The translations under genes and the position numbers were made by a program. A stretch of DNA of 64,000 bases, taken from Synechococcus sp. MU1643 (GTDB lineage Bacteria; Cyanobacteriota; Cyanobacteriia; PCC-6307; Cyanobiaceae). This document shows, piece by piece, positions 53,940-64,000 of the stretch. The stretch spans positions 124,001 through 188,000 of the forward strand of contig NZ_VTKY01000003.1 of assembly GCF_020514095.1 (NCBI RefSeq), read 5' to 3'. How positions within the stretch are numbered: the stretch's first letter is position 1; every line of letters begins with the position of its first letter. The notes beneath the pieces are model-generated. The model was not told the origin of the DNA, searched no databases, and saw only the letters and a program-made list of their open reading frames with translations.

Positions 53940-54143
53940 TCAGCCACCGCTGAACACACGCACCAAAAGAACGACAGCGATCCCTGCGGAGAGGCCGATC
54001 ATCGCCAGACGGCCGTTCCAGATTTCGGCCTGCGGAGTAAAGCCCCGCTTCCAGGCGTTTAGGTCTTGTGCCTCCACGGGCTCCGGAGGATCTGATCTGG
54101 TTTCCGGTTGATCCACGACGCAGAGACCGAACAGTTCTCTCAA
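53940..54143 (-). CDS. hli: High-light-inducible protein (Hli / CAB-like)
   Basis: A 67-residue protein with the single-helix chlorophyll-binding motif EIWNGRLAMIGLSAGIAVVL. Hli proteins dissipate excess light energy and help photosystem II assembly. The start is TTG at 54143, or GTG at 54116. It is the downstream neighbour of tsaD on the minus strand and sits 1 bp after the pilT remnant. Confidence 0.85.
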   Translation of the reverse strand: MRELFGLCVVDQPETRSDPPEPVEAQDLNAWKRGFTPQAEIWNGRLAMIGLSAGIAVVLLVRVFSGG

Positions 54144-54157
54144 GCCTAAAAGGCTCT

Positions 54158-55231
54158 TTAAAAAGGTGGGTCTGATGTGTAAAGGGCATTGGCCTGATCC
54201 AAGGGCCAGCGTGCTGCAACTCCGGATTCAAGAGAGGTGGAAGCCGTGTTCTGGCCAAGACGCAGCAAAGCCGCAGCTCCGATCATTGCAGCGTTGTCGG
54301 TGCAGAAGGCCAGGGGAGCGATGGAGACGGCTATGCCCCGCTGCTTCCCCTGTTCGAGCATGCATTGGCGCAGGCGACGGTTCGCTGCGACGCCGCCAAC
54401 CATCACCAGTTGCTGAACTCCATTGTCTTCAGCGCAGCGGAGGCTGCGTTGCACCAGAACATCTGCCACCACCTGTTCGAAACTGGCGGCCAGATCGGCA
54501 AGAGGCAGCGGATCGCTGGTCTGCCGCAGTGTTTCCACGGTGCGAAGCATGGCTGTCTTCAGGCCACTGAAAGAAAAGTCGTAAGGGTGAAACCCACCAC
54601 CCGGCAATGAAATTCGCCCCTTGGGCAGGCGGAAGCGCGTTGCATCACCCCTATCGGCAACAGCCTGGATGGCAGGGCCTCCGGGGTATCCCAGACCGAG
54701 CAGGCGCGCCACCTTGTCGAAAGCTTCTCCAGCGGCATCGTCATGGCTTCGGCCTAAACGCGTCATCCCCCCGTCGTCAGCCACCAGGATCAGCTCGGTA
54801 TGGCCTCCACTCACCAGCAGCACCAAATAAGGCGCTTGCGGTGGAACGTCTCCAAGCATCACCGAGGCCAGATGGCCTTCCAGATGATGGATGCCGAGGA
54901 AGGGGCGCTGATGCAGTGCGGCAAGGGTGCGGCCGGTAACCGACGCCACCATCAGAGCCCCGGCCAGGCCTGGAGTGATCGTTGCCGCTATGGCATCCAG
55001 CTGCCCTAAAGCGAAACCCGCCTCGTTAACAACGGCCTCGACCAGCCCAGGCAGGGCCTCGACGTGACGACGCGAGGCGATTTCAGGCACCACACCACCC
55101 CAAAGGGCATGCTCCTCGACCTGGGAGGCAATCCGCGACGCCAGAACGTCGATTCGTCCATCAGCGTGACGTCGCAGGACCGCAGCCGCAGACTCGTCAC
55201 AACTTGTTTCGAGGGCAAGCACTGCATGCAT
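54158..55231 (-). CDS. tsaD: tRNA N6-threonylcarbamoyladenosine transferase
   Basis: TsaD completes the t6A37 tRNA modification. Motifs: [17 protein letters not shown] near the start, [15 protein letters not shown] with the two metal His, [34 protein letters not shown] and [20 protein letters not shown]. Length 357 aa is normal. It is divergent from psaF with 77 bp between starts. Confidence 0.96.
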   Translation of the reverse strand: MHAVLALETSCDESAAAVLRRHADGRIDVLASRIASQVEEHALWGGVVPEIASRRHVEALPGLVEAVVNEAGFALGQLDAIAATITPGLAGALMVASVTGRTLAALHQRPFLGIHHLEGHLASVMLGDVPPQAPYLVLLVSGGHTELILVADDGGMTRLGRSHDDAAGEAFDKVARLLGLGYPGGPAIQAVADRGDATRFRLPKGRISLPGGGFHPYDFSFSGLKTAMLRTVETLRQTSDPLPLADLAASFEQVVADVLVQRSLRCAEDNGVQQLVMVGGVAANRRLRQCMLEQGKQRGIAVSIAPLAFCTDNAAMIGAAALLRLGQNTASTSLESGVAARWPLDQANALYTSDPPF

Positions 55232-55308
55232 CTGAGCGATGCGCCTCTCCTACTCTCCGACTTGTGACATCTTGCCCTTTCGGGGCACCGTTCAGAGGAA
55301 TCGTTCCG

Positions 55309-55785
55309 ATGCGTCGTCTCTTCGCCGTCGTGCTTTCAGCACTCCTGGTGTTCGGCTTCGCCCCCGTCGCCAAGGCGGATGTGGCTGGCCTGACACCTTG
55401 TTCTGAAAGCGCCCGCTTCCAGCAGCGTGCCGCTGCCGCTTCAACGCCTCAGGCCAAAGCCCGCTTCGAGATGTACAGCCAGGCCTCCTGTGGTGAAGAT
55501 GGTCTTCCCCACTTGATCGTCGATGGCCGCTGGAGCCATGCCGGTGATTTTGTCTATCCCGGGATCATGTTCTTGTACGTCGCCGGCTGCATCGGCTGGG
55601 CCGGTCGTGAGTATCTGAAAGCAACCCGCGGCAAGACTGCTGCCCAGTACGAAATTTTCATCGATCGCAGCATTGCGTTCAAGAGCCTTCTGGCTGCCGC
55701 TACCTGGCCGCTCGCTGCCTTCGGTGAATTCACCAGCGGAAAGCTGCTCGAAGACGACAGCAAGGTGACTGTTTCACCGCGCTGA
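55309..55785 (+). CDS. psaF: Photosystem I subunit III (PsaF)
   Basis: A 158-residue precursor with a signal peptide ([20 protein letters not shown], cleavage after VAKA). The mature part begins DVAGLTPC and contains [40 protein letters not shown] and a final membrane helix region. It helps bind the lumenal donor. ATG at 55309 is clear. psaJ follows 32 bp later. Confidence 0.96.
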   Translation: MRRLFAVVLSALLVFGFAPVAKADVAGLTPCSESARFQQRAAAASTPQAKARFEMYSQASCGEDGLPHLIVDGRWSHAGDFVYPGIMFLYVAGCIGWAGREYLKATRGKTAAQYEIFIDRSIAFKSLLAAATWPLAAFGEFTSGKLLEDDSKVTVSPR

Positions 55786-55817
55786 TTTATACGACTTCAA
55801 CCATTGCCCCCTCAACA

Positions 55818-55934
55818 ATGAACAAGTTTCTGACCGCAGCTCCAGTGGTTGCAGCCATCTGGTTCACAGCCACCGCAGGAATCCTGATCGAGTGGAACCG
55901 CTTCTTCCCCGATCTTCTCTTCCACCCGATGTGA
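55818..55934 (+). CDS. psaJ: Photosystem I subunit IX (PsaJ)
   Basis: A 38-residue single-helix subunit, [20 protein letters not shown] and then [18 protein letters not shown]. It is next to psaF in the usual psaFJ order. A terminator follows after 22 bp. Confidence 0.95.
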   Translation: MNKFLTAAPVVAAIWFTATAGILIEWNRFFPDLLFHPM

Positions 55935-55956
55935 GACACGGGTTGTCAACATCACC

Positions 55957-55984
55957 AAAGGGAACCTTCGGGTTCCTTTTTTTT
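55957..55984 (+). terminator. Intrinsic terminator of psaFJ
   Basis: Stem GGAACC/GGTTCC extended by A-T pairs, loop TTCG, followed by a long T-run. Confidence 0.88.
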
Positions 55985-56016
55985 GCCTGCATCGCGTTGC
56001 CAAGATCAGCTCCGCG

Positions 56017-56574
56017 TTATCCCAGCCCCATCAGCATCTCCACCTGGTTCAACGCTGATTCGAGATCGTCGTTGATCACGACGGCGTCGAATTCATGTTG
56101 AGCCTTGAGTTCCTCTCGAGCGCGAGTCAAGCGGCGCTGAATGGCCTCCTCCAAATCGGTGCCGCGACCGCGGATCCGGCACTCCAATTCCTCAAAGCTG
56201 GGGGGAGCCAGAAAAATCTGAAAGCCATCCGGGAAACTGCGACGCACCTGGCGGGCACCTTCCAACTCAATCTCCAAAAGCACGGGGCGCCCCGCCGTCA
56301 TTTGTTCCTCCACAGGACCTCGGGGTGTGCCATAGCAATTTCCCGCGAATTCCGCCCACTCGAGAAAACCTTCCTGCTCCACCAAGGCCTCAAACCCCGC
56401 ACGGCTGTGGAAGAAGTAGTTGATGCCGTCCTGCTCCCCCTGACGCGGAGAACGGGTGGTGGCTGACACCGACAGCCAGATCTGGGGATGGCGCTCCAGC
56501 AGCTGGTTCACCAGGGTTCCCTTGCCGACTCCACTGGGGCCGGTGATCAAGGTGAGCTTTCCACTGGTGGACAT
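56017..56574 (-). CDS. gmk: Guanylate kinase
   Basis: Phosphorylates GMP to GDP. P-loop [23 protein letters not shown]-binding [20 protein letters not shown], then [20 protein letters not shown] and [22 protein letters not shown] at 56574 (MSTSGKLT) fits the normal length of 185 residues; the long upstream frame is not conserved-looking. Confidence 0.95.
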   Translation of the reverse strand: MSTSGKLTLITGPSGVGKGTLVNQLLERHPQIWLSVSATTRSPRQGEQDGINYFFHSRAGFEALVEQEGFLEWAEFAGNCYGTPRGPVEEQMTAGRPVLLEIELEGARQVRRSFPDGFQIFLAPPSFEELECRIRGRGTDLEEAIQRRLTRAREELKAQHEFDAVVINDDLESALNQVEMLMGLG

Positions 56575-56660
56575 CGCGGCGTCTGCGTGGGTCAGCAGAG
56601 TAGGAAGCCCTAATGCCCCGCCCGGTGCTCCAGGTGATCGCCTCCCCCAGCCTGCAGCCA

Positions 56661-58340
56661 ATGGATCTCACCACGCTTCGCGCGGTGCTCTGGGATCTGC
56701 GTCCAAAGCTGGTACCAAGCCGTTTCGAAAAGGCCCAACAACCGGACCCGGCAACGATTCAACTGGGATGCCGCAGCCTCAAGGGGATGGTGTGGCTGGA
56801 ACTGAGTTGGCAAGCAGAAGCACCTCGGCTGGTGGAGGTCAACCCTCCCCCGCGCAGCGGCAGCGGCAGCACCTTCGCGCAACAGTTGCAACACAGCCTC
56901 CGCCAGCTGGCTCTTGTAGAGCTTCACCAGAGCGGCTTTGAACGGGTGGTGGAATTCCGGTTTGCCCAACGCCCTGGGGAACCGATCCAGCGGGTGCTCG
57001 TGCTGGAGCTGATGGGACGGCACAGCAACCTGCTGCTCCTCGATGAGGAACGCAACATCATTGCTCTAGGCCGCCAGGTCCGGGACCATCAGTCCCGCGT
57101 GCGCCCTCTCTCCACCGGTGATTCCTACAGCCAACCCCCAATGCTTCAGGGGTTGGCACCGGATCGAACGGAGGTCTTTGAACGCTGGAAGGAGCGGCTC
57201 TCTCTCGTCCCGACCCCCCTGCGCAAGGCCTTTCAGCAGACCTATCAGGGGATCAGCCCAGCCCTTGCTGGACAGCTCGCCGGAGACCACTTGAACACCC
57301 CGGTGGACAGCCTGGTTGCCAGCCAGTGGGCCCACCTCTTTGAGCGTTGGTCTCTCTGGTTGGAGCAGCTCGAGAGCGAACAGTTCGCCCTTGTGGTGGA
57401 GAACGACGGTCGTTACAGGGTCTGGGGAGCTACCACTACCGAAGTGCATCCACAACTCGCTCTGGCTCTCACGCTGGGATCCCTGCACCAGCAATGCCAA
57501 GAGCAACGTGCCCTGGCACGGGTCAACCATGACCTGCGTCAACGCCTAGAGCGTTGGCGCAGCAAAGAACAGGCCGCCCAGGAGGACCAACGCCAGCGCC
57601 TGAACGCCACCGAAGGGCACGGAGCCCTTCAAAGCCAGGCGGACGCTCTCCTTTGCCTCGGCAACCCAAGCCGCGACCAGATCGATGAAGCCCAGTCGCT
57701 CTATCGCCGGGCCAAAAAACTACGGAGATCACGCCCGATCCTTGAGCAGCGGCTGAAGCACCATCAGCGACGTCTTGAGCTGATCAACGAGAGTGAAACC
57801 TTCATCGAGGATCAACTGAGCGCAACCTGGCAGGACTGCCCAGCACGCCTCTCCGCCCTGAATGATCTGCGGGAGGAACTCGATGAGCTGCTGCAGCCCA
57901 AGGAACGCCGTCGCAACACAAGACACCAGCATCAACGGAACCAGCCCATGCCGCTGGAACTGACCACTCCGGGAGGCCTCAAGGTTCAGGTGGGGCGGAA
58001 CCACCGGCAGAACGACTGGATCTCGCTGCGCCAGGCCCGCAGTGGTGACCTCTGGTTTCACGCCCAGGAATGCCCAGGGAGTCATGTGGTGTTGAAGAGC
58101 TCCAATGGGCTGGCCGAGGAATCAGACCTGGCAATGGCAACAGATCTGGCGGCCTATTTCAGTCGCGCTCGGGGCAACACGCGGGTGGCGGTGGTGATGG
58201 TGCCCACCGATCAGCTGCAGCGAATTCCCGGTGCCGGACCAGGCACCGTGCGTCATGGACAGGCTGAAATCCGCTGGGGGGATCCCCAGGGCGCGGAAGA
58301 ACGGCTGCTTACACCTAGCCTGAGCCCACATTCGGGCTGA
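56661..58340 (+). CDS. rqcH: NFACT-family protein (RqcH/fibronectin-binding-like)
   Basis: About 559 residues. NFACT-N starts [20 protein letters not shown], followed by a long helical region (residues 280-420) and the NFACT-R domain with [40 protein letters not shown] and [13 protein letters not shown]. Bacterial RqcH adds alanine tails to stalled nascent chains. Key residues of that activity were not checked. ATG at 56661 is chosen over an earlier one. Confidence 0.85.
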   Translation: MDLTTLRAVLWDLRPKLVPSRFEKAQQPDPATIQLGCRSLKGMVWLELSWQAEAPRLVEVNPPPRSGSGSTFAQQLQHSLRQLALVELHQSGFERVVEFRFAQRPGEPIQRVLVLELMGRHSNLLLLDEERNIIALGRQVRDHQSRVRPLSTGDSYSQPPMLQGLAPDRTEVFERWKERLSLVPTPLRKAFQQTYQGISPALAGQLAGDHLNTPVDSLVASQWAHLFERWSLWLEQLESEQFALVVENDGRYRVWGATTTEVHPQLALALTLGSLHQQCQEQRALARVNHDLRQRLERWRSKEQAAQEDQRQRLNATEGHGALQSQADALLCLGNPSRDQIDEAQSLYRRAKKLRRSRPILEQRLKHHQRRLELINESETFIEDQLSATWQDCPARLSALNDLREELDELLQPKERRRNTRHQHQRNQPMPLELTTPGGLKVQVGRNHRQNDWISLRQARSGDLWFHAQECPGSHVVLKSSNGLAEESDLAMATDLAAYFSRARGNTRVAVVMVPTDQLQRIPGAGPGTVRHGQAEIRWGDPQGAEERLLTPSLSPHSG

Positions 58341-58366
58341 CCTGTTGCGCCGCCCGACCCGCGTCC

Positions 58367-59170
58367 GTGTCTGAGCGCCCCGAAGGCCCCCCAGCTCTGC
58401 AACCACCACCACCCATTCGCATTGGGAGGGCACCTGGCGATGCCGATTTACCCAATGAGGTGGAGATGCCTCTGGTGGATCACCTTGAGGAACTGCGTCA
58501 ACGGGTTCTGCGCAGCTTGCTGGCCGTTGTCATTGCAGCGCTGACCTGTCTGCTGGGGGTCAAACCGCTGGTGCGCTTGCTGGAAGCGCCAGCCAGCGGC
58601 ATCCATTTTCTTCAACTTGCGCCGGGCGAGTTTTTATTTGTCTCGCTGAAGGTTGCCGGCTACGCCGGACTCACCCTGGCCCTGCCCTATGTGCTGTTTC
58701 AGATCCTGGCATTCGTGCTGCCGGGCCTGACGATCCGCGAACGACGCTTGATTGCACCTGCCGTCGCCGGCTCCGCGGTTCTATTCATGGTTGGCCTGGC
58801 CTTTGCCTGGTGGGCCCTGGTGCCGGCCGCCCTGCGTTTTCTGGTGAGCTACGGCGCCGATGTGGTGGAGCCACTTTGGTCAATCGAGCGTTATCTGGAT
58901 TTTGTTCTTCTGCTGATGTTGGCCACCGGGCTGTCGTTTCAGCTCCCTGTGTTGCAGCTGCTCCTCGGGGCTCTGGGGCTGGTGCGATGGAGGCCGATGC
59001 TTGGAGCCTGGCGCTGGGTTGTGCTGGGTTCAGCCCTAGCTGGAGCCGTGCTGACGCCATCCACCGATCCCATCACGATGCTGCTGCTAGCTGGAGCCAT
59101 CACGGCACTGTTTCTAATTGGCGTCGGCCTGGTGGCTCTGACCGAATCGTTCAGACCAGAAACTCCTTGA
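58367..59170 (+). CDS. tatC: Twin-arginine translocase subunit TatC
   Basis: A 267-residue polytopic protein. N-terminal EMPLVDHLEELRQRVLRSLL is the TatC hallmark; then FLQLAPGEFLFVSLKVAGYA, LPYVLFQILAFVLPGLTIRE and LTPSTDPITMLLLAGAITAL. Start is GTG. It exports folded cofactor proteins including the Rieske protein encoded nearby. Confidence 0.95.
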   Translation: MSERPEGPPALQPPPPIRIGRAPGDADLPNEVEMPLVDHLEELRQRVLRSLLAVVIAALTCLLGVKPLVRLLEAPASGIHFLQLAPGEFLFVSLKVAGYAGLTLALPYVLFQILAFVLPGLTIRERRLIAPAVAGSAVLFMVGLAFAWWALVPAALRFLVSYGADVVEPLWSIERYLDFVLLLMLATGLSFQLPVLQLLLGALGLVRWRPMLGAWRWVVLGSALAGAVLTPSTDPITMLLLAGAITALFLIGVGLVALTESFRPETP

Positions 59171-59567
59171 TCAGCGTTTCCGCCTCCGGCCCCGTCGCCT
59201 CCAGCGGAAGACTCAACGCCTTACCCAGACGCGGTTTGTCACGGGTGGAACCGAGCCATTGGCGCACCTCACCCGCCAAACCAAGACGATTCACAACATC
59301 CAGCACCTCACCGAGATGCTGTCGATAGGCCTCAAGGTCCATCGGAAACGACTGTTGCTCGAGATAGGCCCACATCACCTGGAGGTACAAACGACGGCGT
59401 CGAACCACCAGCTGAAGGTCGTAAGTCGCCCGCCAGCGCTGGCGTAGACAGGCAATCACCTCGTCGACGCTGAGCGGCGGCTCGGGCACGGCAGTGGCGA
59501 TCTCAAGCACAGAATCAGAAGCGGCAGGATCAGGAAGACACCTGTCGTCGCAAAGCTTGACAGGCAC
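59151..59567 (-). CDS. DUF3067 protein
   Basis: A 138-residue protein with the DUF3067 core (RWRATYDLQLVVRRRRLYLQ, VMWAYLEQQSFPMDLEAYRQ, HLGEVLDVVNRLGLAGEVRQ). Known from cyanobacteria and chloroplasts, with a role not well established. It is divergent from petC and its end overlaps the end of tatC by 20 bp. Confidence 0.82.
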   Translation of the reverse strand: MPVKLCDDRCLPDPAASDSVLEIATAVPEPPLSVDEVIACLRQRWRATYDLQLVVRRRRLYLQVMWAYLEQQSFPMDLEAYRQHLGEVLDVVNRLGLAGEVRQWLGSTRDKPRLGKALSLPLEATGPEAETLIKEFLV

Positions 59568-59614
59568 TTAAGCATCCATAATGGTCGCCAATCCGAGCTG
59601 GATGAACGTCGGCC

Positions 59615-60151
59615 ATGACACAACTCTCCTCGAGCGATGTGCCCGGAATGGGTCGTCGGCAGTTCATGAATCTGCTGACGTTCGGCTCCGTCACTGGTGT
59701 GGCCTTGGGAGCCCTCTACCCGGTGGCGAATTACTTCATCCCCCCCAAGGCCGCTGGCAGCGGCGGTGGCACCAGCGCCAAGGATGAGCTGGGCAACCCG
59801 ATCACAGCCAGCGGTTGGCTCTCCAGCCACCCCGAGGGCGATCGCAGCCTGGTGCAGGGCCTCAAGGGTGATCCCACCTATCTGATCGTTGAAGGCGAAG
59901 ACGCCATTGGCAGCTACGGCATCAACGCCATCTGCACCCACCTCGGCTGCGTCGTTCCCTGGAACAGCGGTGCCAACAAGTTCATGTGCCCTTGCCATGG
60001 CAGTCAGTACGACGCCACCGGCAAGGTGGTCCGAGGCCCTGCTCCTCTCTCCCTGGCCCTAGCCAACGTCAGCGTGGAGAACGACAACGTGTTCATGAGC
60101 CAGTGGACCGAGACCGACTTCCGAACTGGTGATAAGCCCTGGTGGGCCTGA
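59615..60151 (+). CDS. petC: Cytochrome b6f Rieske iron-sulfur protein
   Basis: A 178-residue precursor. A twin-arginine-like start ([20 protein letters not shown]) gives the membrane anchor. The [2Fe-2S] ligands are in [10 protein letters not shown] and CPCHGSQYD. Standard order with petA, 38 bp downstream. Confidence 0.96.
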   Translation: MTQLSSSDVPGMGRRQFMNLLTFGSVTGVALGALYPVANYFIPPKAAGSGGGTSAKDELGNPITASGWLSSHPEGDRSLVQGLKGDPTYLIVEGEDAIGSYGINAICTHLGCVVPWNSGANKFMCPCHGSQYDATGKVVRGPAPLSLALANVSVENDNVFMSQWTETDFRTGDKPWWA

Positions 60152-60189
60152 TCTTTCCCTTCCCTAAGCCTGCATCTCCTCACCGTCCC

Positions 60190-61122
60190 ATGCGTCGTCA
60201 CCTCTCTCTTCTCCTTGGATCGCTAGTCGTCGGACTGGCTCTGCTGATTGCCCCGGCTGCCAGCTGGGCCTATCCCTTCTGGGCTCAACAGAACTACGAC
60301 AGCCCCCGGGAAGCCACCGGCAAGATTGTTTGTGCGAACTGCCACCTGGCCAAAAAGCTGACCCAAGCTGAAGTTCCCCAATCGGTACTCCCCGACAGCG
60401 TCTTCACCGCCAGCGTCAAGGTTCCCTACGAAAAGGGTCTTCAGGAGATCGGTGCTGACGGCAACGACGTGGGCATGCAGGTGGGAGCTGTTGTGATGCT
60501 TCCCGATGGCTTCACCCTGGCTCCTCAGGACCGCTGGAGCGATGAGATCAAGGAAGAGACGGAAGGCGTTTACTTCACCCAGTACAGCGACGACCAGCCA
60601 AACATCCTGCTGGTGGGACCGATTCCTGGTGACGAGCACCAAGAGATCGTCTTCCCTGTTCTGTCCCCTGATCCCGCCACCGACAGCAACATCCACTTCG
60701 GCAAGTACCAGATCCACGTGGGTGGTAACCGCGGCCGTGGCCAGGTGTATCCCACCGGTGAGAAGAGCAACAACACCGTCTACACGGCTCCGGCCAGCGG
60801 CACCATTGCCTCCATCGAGCCCGGTGAAAACGGCGCCAGCGTGGTCAGCATCAAGGCTGCTGATGGCAACAGCGTCAGTGAGACCATCCCTGTTGGTCCT
60901 GAAGTTCTGGTCAGTGTTGGTGACAGCATTGAAGCCGGTGCCGCACTGACCAACGACCCCAACGTCGGTGGCTTCGGCCAGGTGGACGCGGAAATTGTTC
61001 TGCAGAACCCCGTTCGGATCTATGGCTTGCTCGCCTTCTTCGCTGCCGTGGCTCTTGCTCAGATCATGTTGGTGCTGAAGAAGAGGCAGATCGAAAAAGT
61101 TCAGGCAGCTGAGGGCGTCTGA
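60190..61122 (+). CDS. petA: Cytochrome f
   Basis: A 310-residue precursor with a Sec signal ([20 protein letters not shown]) and mature start [20 protein letters not shown], where the Tyr is an axial heme ligand. Heme-binding CANCH follows. The C-terminal helix is in [23 protein letters not shown] at 60190 was chosen because the upstream frame overlaps petC. Confidence 0.97.
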   Translation: MRRHLSLLLGSLVVGLALLIAPAASWAYPFWAQQNYDSPREATGKIVCANCHLAKKLTQAEVPQSVLPDSVFTASVKVPYEKGLQEIGADGNDVGMQVGAVVMLPDGFTLAPQDRWSDEIKEETEGVYFTQYSDDQPNILLVGPIPGDEHQEIVFPVLSPDPATDSNIHFGKYQIHVGGNRGRGQVYPTGEKSNNTVYTAPASGTIASIEPGENGASVVSIKAADGNSVSETIPVGPEVLVSVGDSIEAGAALTNDPNVGGFGQVDAEIVLQNPVRIYGLLAFFAAVALAQIMLVLKKRQIEKVQAAEGV

Positions 61123-61127
61123 TCGCT

Positions 61128-62006
61128 ATGGCTCTTGAAGCCCTGTTTCCCCTGGCGACCTTCCAGTCGCCAGGGGAATTTTTGCCTCATACCGAAAACT
61201 GGTTCCTTCCCCTGCGTTGGTACGGGCTGCTGATTGCAACCGCCGTGCTGATCGGCCTGAACCTCTCCAGCCGCCTGGCCAAACTTCGAAAGCTGGAAAA
61301 CGGCCTAATCAGCGATCTGCTGCCCGTGCTCGTGCTGTTTGCCGTCATCGGAGCACGGATCTACTACGTGGCCTTCGAGTGGCACAACTACGCCTCAAAC
61401 CCGCTCAAAGCCCTGGCCATCTGGGAGGGAGGGATTGCTATCCACGGTGCTTTGTTGGCGGGAACAATCACCCTGATCCTGTTCTGCCGCTGGCGTCGGC
61501 AACCCTTCTGGGATGTGCTGGACGTTCTGGTTCCTTCCGTGGCCTTGGGACAGGCCATCGGTCGCTGGGGGAATTTCTTCAATTCAGAGGCCTTTGGGGT
61601 TCCAACTGATCTGCCGTGGAAACTGTTCATTCCGACACAGAGCCGCCCGGTGATCTACAGCACGTCGGAGTTTTTCCACCCGACCTTTCTCTATGAATCG
61701 ATTTGGAACATGCTGCTCTTCGGACTGCTGGTGCTGCTCTTTCGCCACGGACTGAAAGCTCCTGGGATCCTCCCATCGGGTGCCATGAGTTGCGTTTATT
61801 TGGTGGGGTACAGCCTCGGCCGCGTCTGGATCGAAGGTCTGCGCATTGATCCTCTCTGCATCGGTTCGCTTCCACCGGCTTGCGAAGGGGGAATCCGCAT
61901 CGCGCAATTGATGAGTTTCACCTTGGTCGCGCTGGGCATGATCGGGCTTTGGTGGCTATACGGACGAAAGCGACCCTTGCCTGATCCATCAGGCCAACGC
62001 AGTTGA
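61128..62006 (+). CDS. lgt: Prolipoprotein diacylglyceryl transferase
   Basis: A seven-helix enzyme that adds diacylglycerol to the lipobox Cys. [56 protein letters not shown] and [19 protein letters not shown] are family motifs, the last with the catalytic region. ATG at 61128 gives 292 residues. Codons 7-18 overlap a perfect terminator hairpin (61147-61183); TTG at 61182 right after it would give 274 residues. Confidence 0.92.
   Translation: MALEALFPLATFQSPGEFLPHTENWFLPLRWYGLLIATAVLIGLNLSSRLAKLRKLENGLISDLLPVLVLFAVIGARIYYVAFEWHNYASNPLKALAIWEGGIAIHGALLAGTITLILFCRWRRQPFWDVLDVLVPSVALGQAIGRWGNFFNSEAFGVPTDLPWKLFIPTQSRPVIYSTSEFFHPTFLYESIWNMLLFGLLVLLFRHGLKAPGILPSGAMSCVYLVGYSLGRVWIEGLRIDPLCIGSLPPACEGGIRIAQLMSFTLVALGMIGLWWLYGRKRPLPDPSGQRS
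61147..61183 (+). terminator. Intrinsic terminator inside the lgt 5' coding region
   Basis: Perfect 13-bp stem TTCCCCTGGCGAC/GTCGCCAGGGGAA with a 6-nt loop and TTTTT directly after it. It begins 24 bp behind the petA stop, so it ends or attenuates the petC-petA transcript. Confidence 0.85.
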
Positions 62007-62764
62007 GTCAAGTTGTCAGTTTCGTCGGTGCAGGCCCTGGTGCTCCAGACCTGCTCACCCTTCGTGCAGCTGAACGTCTGAACAAGGCTGAAGTGCTGAT
62101 CTGGACGGATTCCCTGGTCTGTCCAGCCATCGCAGATATGGCTCCGGCTGATTGCGAACGGATCCGCACCAGCACGACCACGCTCGAAGACCTGATCCCG
62201 TTGCTGATCGATCGACACCGCAAGGGCAAGCGAGTGGTACGACTCCACGACGGAGACACGGCCCTTTACAGCGCCATCAACGAGCAGATCTGCGCCTTAA
62301 ATGACGTCGAAATACCCGTCGAAGTGATCCCCGGGGTCAGCGCTTACCAAGCGGCAGCCGCCGGACTCGCTAGCGAACTCACCCTTCCAGGCGTGGTGCA
62401 GACCATTGTTCTCAGTCGCGCTGGAGGTCGCACCGGCGTGCCGGAACGGGAACAGCTGGATCGGCTGGCCGCCCTGCGCGCCAGCCTTTGCATCTATTTG
62501 AGTGCACGACACGTTGAAAAGGTGCAAGCCACCCTTCTGGAGCACTACCCTGCCGACACGCCAGTAGCCATAGGACATCGAGTGAGCTGGCCCGATCAGA
62601 TGCTCACAGTGGTTCCTCTCAAGGAGATGGCTGCGATAAGTCGGGAACGCAATCTGATTCGCACAACGCTCTACGTGGTGAGTCCGGCTCTCGCCGGTGG
62701 TCCTCAGCGTTCACGTCTTTACTCGCCTGACCACGACCACCTGTTCCGTCCAAAAGCCCAATAG
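62003..62764 (+). CDS. cobM: Precorrin-4 C11-methyltransferase
   Basis: A 253-residue SAM-dependent methyltransferase of cobalamin synthesis. Tetrapyrrole-methylase motifs: [40 protein letters not shown] and [20 protein letters not shown]. Start is TTG, in a TTGA overlap with the lgt stop. It is unlinked from cobK at the other end of the window. Confidence 0.94.
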   Translation: MSQVVSFVGAGPGAPDLLTLRAAERLNKAEVLIWTDSLVCPAIADMAPADCERIRTSTTTLEDLIPLLIDRHRKGKRVVRLHDGDTALYSAINEQICALNDVEIPVEVIPGVSAYQAAAAGLASELTLPGVVQTIVLSRAGGRTGVPEREQLDRLAALRASLCIYLSARHVEKVQATLLEHYPADTPVAIGHRVSWPDQMLTVVPLKEMAAISRERNLIRTTLYVVSPALAGGPQRSRLYSPDHDHLFRPKAQ

Positions 62765-62789
62765 GCGGTGGTTTAGAGTTGTTTTGTGC

Positions 62790-62861
<72 letters not shown>

Positions 62862-62961
62862 TATTTTTTGGTGGCGTTTAACCCTTCGCTGTTCATCAAG
62901 GGCTGACTGCGCTGTGGAATGGGCCTAGGTTCAATTTTGAACTAGGTCGACTTACCCATCT

Positions 62962-63738
62962 ATGAACGAGCGGAGTCTTGTGGACGACCAAGGCAAAGCC
63001 AAAGGCCTGGGTGAAGCAGGGCGACAGTTGGCCGAAGCACGGGCTGCAGCGGGCCTGAGCCAAAATCAGCTCGCCAGCCAGATGCACATGGGCGAGGAGC
63101 AACTCGCAGCACTGGAACGCGGCGATCAAGCCGAACTTCCTGAACCCGTGTTCATCAAGGCCATGGTGCGCCGACTCAGCTCCCATCTGGGTTTGGATGC
63201 TGACGCCATGGTTCAGACCCTCGGTCCCCTCACGACCAACCAGCCCAAACGGACGCCTCACGGGGCAACAACGCGGGGCATCACCCCTCAGAAACAAAGA
63301 ACAGTCCATCCGCTTCCCCTTGTGGCCTTAGCAGGGCTCGCTGGGCTTGGGTTTGTTGTGTGGAGCAACGCCTCCGAGTTGACGCGTTTCGCCCAAGGGT
63401 TGAGGCCTACCAAGCAAAGCCTTGAGCCAAGGGGGGCGGATCTCGAGTTAGCCGAGGTTGTAAAAGAGCCCGATGTCCTCATCGTTCCAGCTCCATCCAC
63501 CGAAGACCTCGGACTCACGATCAGCAGCAGCGAACCCAGCTGGATCGCCTTGCGGCGTGAGGGAATTGTGGAATTCGAAGGGCTCCTGAACGGTGAGCGA
63601 AAGATTGACAATCCCGATCTTGTGGAGATCTACGCCGGCCGGCCTGATCTGGTCCAGCTGAGTTCCCCCGACGCAGAGACACGAACACTTGGTGCTGTGA
63701 ACGACATCCGCTGGATCCCTCTCAACCCTGAACGCTGA
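62962..63738 (+). CDS. RodZ-like helix-turn-helix membrane protein
   Basis: A 258-residue protein. Residues 20-90 are a RodZ-type HTH (LAEARAAAGLSQNQLASQMH, LERGDQAELPEPVFIKAMVR). A membrane helix at about residues 118-133 (LPLVALAGLAGLGFVVWS) and a C-terminal DUF4115-like domain (SSEPSWIALRREGIVEFEGL) follow. RodZ links MreB to the envelope in other bacteria; this role is inferred. Confidence 0.82.
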   Translation: MNERSLVDDQGKAKGLGEAGRQLAEARAAAGLSQNQLASQMHMGEEQLAALERGDQAELPEPVFIKAMVRRLSSHLGLDADAMVQTLGPLTTNQPKRTPHGATTRGITPQKQRTVHPLPLVALAGLAGLGFVVWSNASELTRFAQGLRPTKQSLEPRGADLELAEVVKEPDVLIVPAPSTEDLGLTISSSEPSWIALRREGIVEFEGLLNGERKIDNPDLVEIYAGRPDLVQLSSPDAETRTLGAVNDIRWIPLNPER

Positions 63739-64000
63739 CGCGCAGATTCACCCCGACCGCTTCCTTCACCACCTCAGCGCAGCTCTCCAAGCTCCACTGC
63801 TCAAGGCTGACGTTCTGGTTGACCCGCTCAGGGACGATTTCCAGATCCAGAGTTCCCTTCACCGCATGAATGCGGAGTGCTGAAATCACCGGTTCAGGCC
63901 TGCGATCCAGGGCCGCAGCCAAGCGCAGCAGCAGGGCCATCTGAAGAACGCAACGACGGTTTTCTCGGGTGGCTACAAGCTGCCAAGACTCATGGCGTTT
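63722..64000 (-). CDS. Ppx/GppA-family phosphatase (3' part)
   Basis: The gene runs off the right edge; 92 codons remain. RHESWQLVATRENRRCVLQM and ALLLRLAAALDRRPEPVISA match the C-terminal HD-like domain of exopolyphosphatase/GppA. The sugar-kinase-like catalytic part is outside the window. Its stop overlaps the convergent RodZ-like gene by 17 bp. Confidence 0.85.
   Translation of the reverse strand, partial: KRHESWQLVATRENRRCVLQMALLLRLAAALDRRPEPVISALRIHAVKGTLDLEIVPERVNQNVSLEQWSLESCAEVVKEAVGVNLRVSVQG

Overview
The window reads as chromosomal DNA of a marine picocyanobacterium, most likely Synechococcus (inference). It carries psb27, psaF-psaJ, petC-petA, a high-light-inducible (Hli) protein, hemL, hemC, two cobalamin genes and several small proteins known only from cyanobacteria. 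Genes are tightly packed on both strands with many 1-60 bp overlaps. No rRNA operon or CRISPR array is present.

Backbone, left part (1-10938): the end of psb27, purA, a PfkB-type kinase, cutA and cobK, ssb, a DUF2854 protein, argB, a DUF3153 membrane protein, priA and the principal sigma factor rpoD.

Island (10976-18778): an integrated element of about 7.8 kb sits directly behind rpoD. A perfect 22-bp direct repeat flanks it, inside an 88-bp ungapped imperfect repeat that includes the last codons of rpoD. Near the repeats lie blocks of GTACC-type units with 12-bp spacing, probably integrase arm sites. It encodes a tyrosine recombinase with no ATG/GTG/TTG start, a VapE/VirE-type P-loop protein, a ribbon-helix-helix regulator, two small unknown proteins, a serine recombinase and a cargo block: a GIY-YIG-like protein with a membrane segment, a lipoprotein and a GIY-YIG-like/RAMA-like protein. 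The layout resembles phage satellites and the integrative elements of picocyanobacteria. Outside the right end is a scar that looks like a deleted second copy of the element ends, then a possible small RNA and a terminator.

Backbone, middle part (19071-47787): hemC, an L,D-transpeptidase pseudogene, ppa, an M32 carboxypeptidase, a CobW-type zinc GTPase with a His-rich segment, a divergent iron-type ABC transporter pair, a five-gene minus-strand run including larC, xth, glcD, hemL, a nucleoside-salvage group (cdd, deoxyribosyltransferase, phosphoribosyltransferase), a glycosyltransferase interrupted by a stop codon, yajQ, map, rplS and tRNA-Trp.

Backbone, right part (47825-64000): tRNA-Asp, gltX, a Na+/H+ antiporter, wecB, a pilT pseudogene with frameshifts, hli, tsaD, psaF-psaJ, gmk, an NFACT/RqcH protein, tatC, petC-petA, lgt, cobM, tRNA-Val, a RodZ-like protein and the C-terminal end of an Ppx/GppA phosphatase. 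A perfect 13-bp terminator hairpin lies inside the first codons of lgt.

Four genes appear broken (L,D-transpeptidase, pilT, glycosyltransferase, TPR protein), suggesting ongoing streamlining of envelope and pilus functions.
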